Assembly (NCBI GenBank): GCA_965247175.1
Contig: OZ252006.1
Span: 1,922,001 to 1,986,000 of the forward strand
Origin: JANQMX01 sp965247175
GTDB lineage: Bacteria; Pseudomonadota; Alphaproteobacteria; Kiloniellales; DSM-21159
Direction: 5' to 3'
Length of the DNA stretch: 64,000 bases
Position numbers and translations under genes: made by a program. Below are positions 34,364 to 41,293 of this stretch, piece after piece (position 1 is the first letter of the stretch; the number at the start of each line of letters is the position of its first letter). Below the pieces are notes generated by a model. The model ran no database searches, had not been told where the DNA came from, and saw only the letters and a program-made list of their open reading frames with translations.

Positions 34364-35443
34364 ATGAAAAAGCGGAAGGGTAAAACCGGCAAAGATCGTC
34401 TCGCCATAGGCCTTATGGCGGGCAGCGACGCCGTGCCGGAGCTGGAGCGAGATCTTAAGAAGCAACTTCCGCTGCGCGGCATCAACGATCTGTCCAGGCA
34501 GTTGTACGACTTTCCGATCTACTGGGAACGCGTTCACATCACGCCGAACTACTTCGAGCAGGATTGGCGATGGAACTTCGGCCGCTACAACTTGGTCTGC
34601 AACATGGTGACCGACCCGGACCGCAACCCCAGGACTCTAAAGGTCGCAGAGCGGCTCTCGGAGCAGCTAACCCAGCCGCAAATCAATCTGCCAAAACGCA
34701 TCGCGCCAACTGCACGGGATAGGCTCCCTCAGCTGATCGGCGACATTCCAGGGGTCATTACGCCCCGGACCATTCGCATAGAGACGGCCAGCGCGGAGCG
34801 TATCGCGCATCGCACCGAGCAAACGAAATTGCGTTGGCCGCTGTTGGTCAAAGTACCTGGTCGCCACAGCGGCAGCTTCCTCGGCGTCTTCAAATCGGCC
34901 GAAGACCTTGCCGCTCACCTCGAAGACGGCATCGACACCTACCTGCTGACCGAGTTCGCCAACTTCGCTTCGCCCGACGGGCTCTACCGCAAATGCCGCT
35001 TCTGGTGCATTGGCGACCGGATCATTCTGCGCCATCAGGTTGCCGACCGCTCCTGGAATCTCCACGGCCGCAACCGCGAAGCCCTGATGGCCGAACGGCC
35101 AGAATTGCGGCGAGAGGAAGAAACGGCATTGGAACGGCAGTTGGATGCCTTCCCGAGCCAAACGACGGACGTGCTGCAGGCGATCAAGGAGCGCATCGGC
35201 CTCGATTACTTCGGCATCGACTGCCATATCCGGCCGGGCGGCGAGGTGCTGGTGTTCGAAGCCAATGCCACCATGAACTTCTCATCCAACCACGAAGGTG
35301 CGCCTGAGTTCAGCTATATTCCGCGCATCATTGCGCCACTCAGGAAGGCCGCCCTCGACCGTTTGCTATCCCAAAAGCTGGGCCGTGCCCTTCCTGAAAC
35401 CTGGCCCGACGGCAGCCTGCCGATTGGCGCAAGGATGGTGTAA
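34364..35443 (+). CDS. ATP-grasp ligase-like protein, tandem copy 1
   Basis: A 359-residue protein. After a short basic start comes a family-specific region, LAIGLMAGSDAVPELERDL then WERVHITPNYFEQDWRWNFGRYNLVCNMVTDPDRNP. The C-terminal ~200 residues are an ATP-grasp core: LRWPLLVKVPGRHSGSFLGVFKSAEDL (ATP-binding Lys and flexible loop), YLLTEFANFASPDGLYRKCRF, and GLDYFGIDCHIRP then EVLVFEANATMNF (metal-binding Glu/Asn). Such enzymes make acid-amine or acid-thiol bonds through acyl-phosphates. It is the first of three paralogues in a row on this strand. The substrate is unknown; no precursor peptide or partner enzyme is obvious beside it. Confidence 0.78.
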   Translation: MKKRKGKTGKDRLAIGLMAGSDAVPELERDLKKQLPLRGINDLSRQLYDFPIYWERVHITPNYFEQDWRWNFGRYNLVCNMVTDPDRNPRTLKVAERLSEQLTQPQINLPKRIAPTARDRLPQLIGDIPGVITPRTIRIETASAERIAHRTEQTKLRWPLLVKVPGRHSGSFLGVFKSAEDLAAHLEDGIDTYLLTEFANFASPDGLYRKCRFWCIGDRIILRHQVADRSWNLHGRNREALMAERPELRREEETALERQLDAFPSQTTDVLQAIKERIGLDYFGIDCHIRPGGEVLVFEANATMNFSSNHEGAPEFSYIPRIIAPLRKAALDRLLSQKLGRALPETWPDGSLPIGARMV

Positions 35444-35459
35444 CGCCCGCGCTTTTGCC

Positions 35460-35486
35460 GGCTGTTAAGCCTGATTGGGGCTATAG
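35460..35486 (+). promoter_or_regulatory. Shared upstream element before ATP-grasp gene 2
   Basis: GGCTGTTAA, 12 nt, then CTATAG, with 28 nt from there to the ATG at 35515. It matches the element before gene 1 in sequence and spacing, as expected if gene and promoter were duplicated together. Confidence 0.45.
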
Positions 35487-35514
35487 TGTCGGCGCGGGGT
35501 GAGGTCTTTCGCAT

Positions 35515-36588
35515 ATGGACGACACGCAAGATGGCAAGAAGCGGCGCCTGAAGGGCGCCATGCTGGGCGGCAGCGATCTGGTGCCGAAGATCGAGCGCGA
35601 TCTTTCGGTCCCAGTAAAACTGCGTGGAATCAATGATTTCTCCAAGCATCTCGACCCCTTTCCGATCATCTGGGAACGGGTGCACATCAGCCCCAACTAC
35701 TTCCGCCAGAACTGGCGCTGGGACTTTCGCAAGTACCACATCGTCTGCAATCTGGTGACCGACGGCGACCGCAATCCAAAGACCTTGAAGGTCGCAGAGC
35801 GGATTGCCGAGAAGCTCGACCGCCCGCTGATCAACGACCCGGCGCGCATCCCGGTGACGGCGCGCGATACCCTGCCACGGGTGCTTGGCGATCTTCCCGG
35901 CGTGATCATGCCGCGCAGCATCCGGCTCAAGAACGCCACTCCGGAACGCCTGGCAAGCCGCGTCGCCCGGGAAGAGCTCCGCTGGCCGCTGCTGGTGCGC
36001 AAGCCCGGCACCCACGGCGGCTACTTCGTCGGCCTCTTCAACTCGGCCGACGAGATGGCGCCGAAGCTCGCGGAGGATAAGCGGGAGTATCTTCTGACAG
36101 AGTTCGTCGACTTCGCCTCCCCCGACGGCCTCTATCGCAAGGTTCGCTTCTTCTTCATCGGGGACCGCATCGTCCTGCGCCACCAGATCGCCTCGCAGTC
36201 CTGGAACGTGCACGCGCGGGACCGGCTCGGCCTGATGATGGAGCGCCCCGACCTGCGCCAGGAGGAGGAGACGGCACTGGGCCGACAACTCGACGCCTTC
36301 CAACCGGCGACCATCGACAGCCTGAAGGCCATCCGAGCACGCATCGGGCTCGACTACTTCGGCATCGACTGCAACGTGACGCCGGAGGGCAAGGTTCTGG
36401 TTTTCGAGTCCAACGCCACCATGAACTACCTCCCCTACAACGATCAGCCCGAGTACGCCTACATGGCCCCCGCTCTGGCGGAGCTGACCACCAGGGCGGT
36501 GCGGCAGCTGCTGGAAACAAAGCTCGGCCGGACCCTGAAGCTCCGCAGCGAATCGTCACACCGTATTGAGCCGGTACCGAGCGCATGA
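35515..36588 (+). CDS. ATP-grasp ligase-like protein, tandem copy 2
   Basis: A 357-residue paralogue of the gene before it, sharing the N-terminal layout (LGGSDLVPKIERDL; WERVHISPNYFRQNWRWDF; VCNLVTDGDRNPKTLKVAERI) and the ATP-grasp core (LLVRKPGTHGGYFVGLFNSADEM; YLLTEFVDFASPDGLYRKVRFF; GLDYFGIDCNVTPEGKVLVFESNATMNYLP). Copies 1 and 2 are clearly closer to each other than to copy 3. The ATG follows GAGG at about 10 nt. Its stop overlaps the start of copy 3, so those two are translationally coupled. Keeping all core motifs intact in all three argues that they are active rather than decaying. Confidence 0.78.
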   Translation: MDDTQDGKKRRLKGAMLGGSDLVPKIERDLSVPVKLRGINDFSKHLDPFPIIWERVHISPNYFRQNWRWDFRKYHIVCNLVTDGDRNPKTLKVAERIAEKLDRPLINDPARIPVTARDTLPRVLGDLPGVIMPRSIRLKNATPERLASRVAREELRWPLLVRKPGTHGGYFVGLFNSADEMAPKLAEDKREYLLTEFVDFASPDGLYRKVRFFFIGDRIVLRHQIASQSWNVHARDRLGLMMERPDLRQEEETALGRQLDAFQPATIDSLKAIRARIGLDYFGIDCNVTPEGKVLVFESNATMNYLPYNDQPEYAYMAPALAELTTRAVRQLLETKLGRTLKLRSESSHRIEPVPSA

Positions 36589-37637
36589 GCGACACCGCCG
36601 CCAGCGCCGATCGCGATGCCTTTCCCCGCCTAGCGATCCTGACCGGCTCCGACAACATCGACCAGATGGCCGAGGAGCGCAGCGACACCATCACGGTCGA
36701 GGGCAACAACGACATGACCAGGATGGTGGTGGAATCCAACTTCCGCTGGCTGCGCTTCCACATCACGCCGAGCTATTTCGAGCAGCCGCGTCGTTACAAC
36801 ATGAAGAACCGCCATCTGCTCTGTAACATCGTCACCGACCCGGATCAGAACCCCAAGGTCCTGAGGGTGATCGAGCGCATTGTAAAGGAGAGCGGACTAC
36901 CGGTGCTCAATCCGCCGGAGCGGATTTGGCGCACCACGCGGGAAGGCGCGGCCTCCTTGCTTGCCGGCATCCCAGGCCTTCTGGTCCCCAAGGTGTTGCG
37001 CCTCAAGAGCCCGAGCCTGCGCCGCCTGCGCAAGCACATGGAGGAGACCGGGTTCCAGTTCCCTGCCCTGGTGCGGGAGCCGGGACGTCACAACGGCGAG
37101 TTCGTCGGACTCTTCGAGAAGCCCGAAGAGCTGCGCGCCATCTTCGGCACACGCCACAAGGACTACGTTCTGACCGAGTTCGTCGATTTCGTCTCGGACG
37201 ACGGGCTGTACCGCAAGGACCGCATTTTCTTCATCGGCGACTGTGTCATGCCGCGGCACCGCATCACCTCGAACGTCTGGAATCTCCACGCCGACGAGAA
37301 GCAGACCATAATGCCAGAGCGCGAGGACCTGGTAGCGGAAGAGCGCGAGATGATCACCGGCGGCTACGCCGGGATGCATCCGACCGCCCAGGCGGCGCTC
37401 GCCGCGGTGCGTGAGCGCTACGGCCTCGACTACTTTGCCATCGACTGCAACGTGCGCCCGGACGGACAGGTCCTGCTGTTCGAGGCCAACGCCACAACCA
37501 ACTTCTTCCCTCTCGGCAGCTCAGAAGTCTCCGCCTATCTCCGGCCCATCCTCTATCCGCAGATGACCGATGCCTTCACGCGTCTGGTGGAAGGTCTGGT
37601 CGGCCAGCCTGTCCCGGCACAAGCCAGCACCTCGTAA
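36585..37637 (+). CDS. ATP-grasp ligase-like protein, tandem copy 3
   Basis: A 350-residue, more divergent paralogue. It starts ATGA, overlapping the copy 2 stop by 4 bp. The first segment (LAILTGSDNIDQMAEERSDTITVEGNNDMTRMVVES) differs from copies 1-2, but FHITPSYFEQPRRYNMKNRHLLCNIVTDPDQNPKVL and the ATP-grasp core (FPALVREPGRHNGEFVGLFEKPEEL; YVLTEFVDFVSDDGLYRKDRIFF; GLDYFAIDCNVRPDGQVLLFEANATTNF) are conserved. Copy-specific N-termini with one shared core suggest different acceptors or partners. The gene ends 24 bp from the convergent fae gene. Confidence 0.77.
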   Translation: MSDTAASADRDAFPRLAILTGSDNIDQMAEERSDTITVEGNNDMTRMVVESNFRWLRFHITPSYFEQPRRYNMKNRHLLCNIVTDPDQNPKVLRVIERIVKESGLPVLNPPERIWRTTREGAASLLAGIPGLLVPKVLRLKSPSLRRLRKHMEETGFQFPALVREPGRHNGEFVGLFEKPEELRAIFGTRHKDYVLTEFVDFVSDDGLYRKDRIFFIGDCVMPRHRITSNVWNLHADEKQTIMPEREDLVAEEREMITGGYAGMHPTAQAALAAVRERYGLDYFAIDCNVRPDGQVLLFEANATTNFFPLGSSEVSAYLRPILYPQMTDAFTRLVEGLVGQPVPAQASTS

Positions 37638-37660
37638 CCTTCGAACATCGGCATAGGGCC

Positions 37661-38170
37661 TCAAGAGGCGGCGAAAGGGTGCTGCACCTTATCCTTGCGC
37701 GCCACAACCTCGCCGGCGTTCGGCTCGCCGTTCACCGCCCGGCGAATAGCCTCCTTGGTGGCGCTGTAATTGTAGTCCTGGATCTTGCGGTGATCCTCGG
37801 CCCGCCAATGAATGAAGACGCCGACGCAAATGAAGATATCGTCGGCCTCCTCGGCCGGGATGATGCCCTCGGCCACGGCGTCGACCACGGCCTTCGCCAC
37901 CGCATGCTGAGCCGGGCCGAACATCTGCTCGGCCTGCCGCGCCTCGCGGATGGTGATCTTGTTGAACATGACGGTGCTCGGCTTGGCCGGCAGGTTGGGG
38001 GCGATGACCGCGAGAAGCCCGGTGAAGCCGGTCTTGTTGTTCGTCAGGCAGTTGCAGAAGGCTTGCTCGGCGGCGCTGCCGCGCGGCCCGAGAATGAGAT
38101 CGATATGCGCGACCTCCGCGCCTTCGCCGACCAGGCACTCGCCCACACAAACACGATCGATCTTCGGCAC
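37661..38170 (-). CDS. fae: Formaldehyde-activating enzyme
   Basis: A 169-residue protein closely matching Fae: VGECLVGEGAEVAHIDLILGPRGSAAEQAFCNCLTNNKTGFT, with the catalytic His at ~22, then VMFNKITIREARQAEQMFGPAQHAVAKAVVDAVAEGIIPAEEADD and VGVFIHWRAEDHRKIQDYNYSATKEAIRRAVNGEP. Fae condenses formaldehyde with tetrahydromethanopterin as the entry to the bacterial C1 oxidation route and detoxifies formaldehyde. The fhc, mch, mtdB and cofactor-synthesis genes are not in the window. It diverges from a pterin dehydratase gene. Three ATP-grasp genes converge on it. Confidence 0.95.
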   Translation of the reverse strand: MPKIDRVCVGECLVGEGAEVAHIDLILGPRGSAAEQAFCNCLTNNKTGFTGLLAVIAPNLPAKPSTVMFNKITIREARQAEQMFGPAQHAVAKAVVDAVAEGIIPAEEADDIFICVGVFIHWRAEDHRKIQDYNYSATKEAIRRAVNGEPNAGEVVARKDKVQHPFAAS

Positions 38171-38359
38171 AGTCTCGCTCCCTCACCTGACGCCGGCCCC
38201 ATCTGAGGCGACCATAGTCGTGCGGCGAAAGCCGCAGCAAGCGCCGGAGAGGCGCATAAGGGCATGAAAGCGAACTCGCCGAGCCGTTGGCCTCGCTCCA
38301 CTCCCCTCCTAAATGTCGAGTGCGTGATTGAGACGACTGTCGACGAAGGAGGCACCGAA

Positions 38360-38737
38360 GTGGCACGGGAAAAGGACAAGACCTACAGCGATGATGAGGT
38401 CGGGACGATACTGGCAGAGCGCTTGCCCAAATGGAGTCTGGAGGACGGGCACATCTGCCGGCGCTACAAGACCAGCGGCTGGCGCAGTAGCCTGATGGTG
38501 GCCAATGCCATCGGTCACCTCGCCGAAGTCGCCTGGCATCATCCAGACCTCCTGGTCACCTTCCCGGCCGTCGAGGTCCGGCTGCAGAACCACGACGCGG
38601 GCGGCATCACCGACAAGGACTTCGCGCTCGCCGAACGCATCGAGGCGATGGTGCTCTGGCAACCAGGCGCGGAAGACGGCCCCTTCGAGGGCATCCCCGC
38701 GGGCAGCGCACGCTTCGCCTACGTCACGGAAGACTGA
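38360..38737 (+). CDS. Pterin-4a-carbinolamine dehydratase family protein
   Basis: A 125-residue protein from GTG 38360, whose AAGGAGG site 7 nt before decides the start; longer upstream frames have none. The family motif is HLAEVAWHHPDLLVTFPAVEVRLQNHDAGGITDKDF, giving the E-x3-H-H-P pattern and later His and Asp of the dehydratase active site. The enzyme dehydrates 4a-hydroxytetrahydrobiopterin. Homologues lie in methylotroph tetrahydromethanopterin gene clusters, and the fae gene is its divergent neighbour 189 bp away, so a role with a C1-carrying pterin is likely by context. The C-terminal ~35 residues extend past the core. Confidence 0.87.
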   Translation: MAREKDKTYSDDEVGTILAERLPKWSLEDGHICRRYKTSGWRSSLMVANAIGHLAEVAWHHPDLLVTFPAVEVRLQNHDAGGITDKDFALAERIEAMVLWQPGAEDGPFEGIPAGSARFAYVTED

Positions 38738-38752
38738 CGCTGGCAGTCGCGC

Positions 38753-39523
38753 TCAGTCGCGGAAGCCGGGCTCCTCCTCATCCAGGATGGCGATGAGCTC
38801 GGCGAAGTGCTTCTCGGCGAACTCGGGATAGTCCTGCCATTGCTCAGCCGTCTTGGCCGCGACGGCGGGCGAGGCCTCGCGCAGCTCGCGCCCGGTCATC
38901 ATGGCCATGACCGCCGTCTGACAGGCCCGCTCGAAGTAGTAAAGCTCATCGAAGGCTTGAGCGACAGACTCTCCCACCACCATGACGCCGTGGTTGCCCA
39001 TCATGAGAATGGGCTTGTTGCCGAGGCAGCGGCTGAGGCGTTCACCTTCTTCCTCGAAACCCATGCCGTCATAACCGTCATCGATCGCGACGCGGCCGTA
39101 GAACCGCATGGTGTTCTGATCGATCGGCGGAAGCGAAGAGTCCCTCAAGGACGCCAGCACCGTCGCGTACTTGGAGTGGACATGGAGAACGCAGCGCGCC
39201 TGCGGCAGATTACGATGCATGGCCCCGTGAATGCACCAGGCCGTAGGATCGACCCGCTCGCCGATGTCGTCCGGTTTTTGCTTAGCATCAAGCAACAGCA
39301 TGTCGGATGCGCGCATGCGGGAGAAATGGCGGCCATAGGGATTGATCAGAAACTCGGACCCGTCGTCGCTGACGGCCAAGCTGAAATGGTTCGCAATTCC
39401 CTCGTGCATGTCGAGCCGTGCGGCCCAGCGGAAGGCAGCGGCCAGATCGATCCGCTCCTGCCGATGCGCCATGTCTTGGCTACCGTCTCGGGCTTTGCCG
39501 CCGACCACCGAATGCAAGCTCAT
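38753..39523 (-). CDS. Class II aldolase/adducin family protein
   Basis: A 256-residue protein. DMHEGIANHFSLAVSD opens the fold, VLHVHSKYATVLAS carries the zinc His-x-His, and KPILMMGNHGVMVVGESVAQAFDELYYFE carries the third His and the C-terminal helix. Relatives include L-fuculose-phosphate and ribulose-phosphate aldolases/epimerases, and decarboxylase-type members. The start at 39523 follows GGGAGAAGG. It lies 32 bp after a ThDP-dependent enzyme gene on the same strand and is probably its operon partner. The substrate is unknown. Confidence 0.87.
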   Translation of the reverse strand: MSLHSVVGGKARDGSQDMAHRQERIDLAAAFRWAARLDMHEGIANHFSLAVSDDGSEFLINPYGRHFSRMRASDMLLLDAKQKPDDIGERVDPTAWCIHGAMHRNLPQARCVLHVHSKYATVLASLRDSSLPPIDQNTMRFYGRVAIDDGYDGMGFEEEGERLSRCLGNKPILMMGNHGVMVVGESVAQAFDELYYFERACQTAVMAMMTGRELREASPAVAAKTAEQWQDYPEFAEKHFAELIAILDEEEPGFRD

Positions 39524-39554
39524 GGCCTTCTCCCGTCCGTCCTATCGAAGACCA

Positions 39555-41159
39555 TTAGAAGCGGTCTTCATGCACCTCGATAATCGTCGGGCCGCCGGCC
39601 GTCCGCGCGGCAGCGACCGCAGCCGTGACCTCCTCCAAGGACTGCGGCGCCGCGTAGCCACAGCCGTAAGCCCGGGCGATGTCCGCGAAATCCGGGTTCT
39701 TCAAGCTCGTGCCCAGCGGCGCGATCTGCTTGTGCACCATGTCGTCGCGAATTTGGCCCAAAGCATCGTTGTTCCATAGCAGGATGATGACGGGCAGATC
39801 ATGCTCAGCCGCGACACCCAGTTCGTTGATGGTGTATTGGAAGCCGTAATCGCCGATCAAAGCGACGACGGCGCGCTCCGGCTCGGCAATCTGCGCCCCT
39901 ATCGCCGCCGGGAGCGCGTAGCCCAGGGTGCCGAAGCCGCAGGGATGCAGCCAGCAGCGCGGCTCATCCATGCCGTAGACCTCGGTGGCAGAGTAGGCGA
40001 TCTGCGTCATGTCGGAGGCAATGATCGCATCCTTCGGTAGGGCACTCTTCATCGCTTCCAGGACGGCGGCATGGCGACGGCGCAGCGCGCCCCGATTTTC
40101 GACAACACGCGCCCGTAGTGCGCTGATCTCATCGGCTTGCAGGCGACTGGCTCCCCCCTCCGCCGGCAAGGCCGCCAGCAGTGCCTTGGCGAAGGCGTCG
40201 GCATCGGCGCAGATCCCCAGGCTCGCCGGGTTGCCGTCGGCCAGGCTGCGCGGGTCGATATCGACGCGGAACAGCATCTTGTCGCGCGGCACCGCGTAGG
40301 GATCCCAGAAATCTGTCTCCGCCAGCTCCGTGCCGATGGCCACGATCACATCGGCCGTTTCCATGAAGGCCTTGGTCTCGGAGGAGGTCAGGGTCGCGCC
40401 GAGCGATAGTGGCGCGCCGTCCTCGACGATGCCCTTGCCAGCCGCCGTCGTCGCCACGGCGGCGCGCAGCGTCTCGGCCAAGCGCCTGAGAGGCTCGGCC
40501 GCATCGACGGCACCGCCACCCAGCAGCAGCATGGGGCGTTCCGCCTTGGTCAGGGCGGTCGCCACCTCGGCGACGTCGGCCGGGTTCGGCACCGGCCGTC
40601 CGGGCAGGCGCCGGGCGGTCCAGTTGGCCGGTACCTCGCTCGCCAGTACATCGATGGGCAGCTCGATGTAAGCGGGCCGCGGCCTGCCGGTGGCGAAGCC
40701 AGTGAAGGCGCGGGCGACCAGTTCCTCGCACTCCTCGGCCGCGTAAGCGATTTCCGCAAACCCCGCAACACTGGCCGCGGCACTGCGCTGATTGATCATC
40801 TCGTGCAGGCGCCCGCCAGCCTGGGCGATATCTTTGACGTCCAGAGTGCTGGCAAAGACCAGCATCGGCACAGAGTCCGAATAGGCCTGACCGATCGGCG
40901 TCATGACGTTGGTGAGGCCCGGTCCGGTGATGACGAAGCAGGCCGCGGGGCGACCGCAGGCCCGGGCATAGCCGTCCGCCATGAAGCCGGCGCCCTGCTC
41001 GTGCCGCGGCAGGAACAGGCGCATGCCGGTCTCTTCGAAGCCACGGAACAGCTCGACGTTGTGCACGCCGGGAATGCCGAACACCGTGTCGATGCCATAG
41101 TCTGCCAAGAGGCGGGACAGAGCGCGGCCAAGCTTGGTCTGCTGGCTCAGAGTATCCAT
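39555..41159 (-). CDS. Thiamine-diphosphate-dependent decarboxylase/acetolactate-synthase-like enzyme
   Basis: A 534-residue ThDP enzyme. The Pyr domain opens LGRALSRLLADYGIDTVFGIPGVHNVELF, with catalytic Glu54 in PRHEQGAGFMADGYAR. A central transhydrogenase-like domain follows (PMLLLGGGAVDAAEPL). The PP domain has IGDYGFQYTINELGVAAEHDLPVIILLWNN, the Mg2+/ThDP GD-x25-NN motif. Acetolactate synthases need a small subunit gene, absent here, so decarboxylases such as 5-guanidino-2-oxopentanoate decarboxylase (AruI) or similar are alternative identities. I chose 41159, with GGGAGGTG 7 nt upstream, over longer frames. It precedes the class II aldolase gene. Confidence 0.85.
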   Translation of the reverse strand: MDTLSQQTKLGRALSRLLADYGIDTVFGIPGVHNVELFRGFEETGMRLFLPRHEQGAGFMADGYARACGRPAACFVITGPGLTNVMTPIGQAYSDSVPMLVFASTLDVKDIAQAGGRLHEMINQRSAAASVAGFAEIAYAAEECEELVARAFTGFATGRPRPAYIELPIDVLASEVPANWTARRLPGRPVPNPADVAEVATALTKAERPMLLLGGGAVDAAEPLRRLAETLRAAVATTAAGKGIVEDGAPLSLGATLTSSETKAFMETADVIVAIGTELAETDFWDPYAVPRDKMLFRVDIDPRSLADGNPASLGICADADAFAKALLAALPAEGGASRLQADEISALRARVVENRGALRRRHAAVLEAMKSALPKDAIIASDMTQIAYSATEVYGMDEPRCWLHPCGFGTLGYALPAAIGAQIAEPERAVVALIGDYGFQYTINELGVAAEHDLPVIILLWNNDALGQIRDDMVHKQIAPLGTSLKNPDFADIARAYGCGYAAPQSLEEVTAAVAAARTAGGPTIIEVHEDRF

Positions 41160-41293
41160 TGCGGCACCTCCCATTTGCCGATCTTGTGACGGCTTGCTGC
41201 GAAGCCTTGCTTGCCCACGTTGTATCGGGAGCGAGCGTCCTTCGCCAAGCCTTGCCGGGCGCATGGGAGGGGCGCGCCGCAAGCGGTCGACCT

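Noticed and set aside
34364..37637. A graspetide (ribosomally made, ATP-grasp-crosslinked peptide) cluster
   Set aside because: No small precursor with repeated acidic/Thr/Lys core motif is seen in the gaps at 34276-34363, 35444-35514 or 37638-37660, and no transporter or protease accompanies the genes. It stays an open possibility only.
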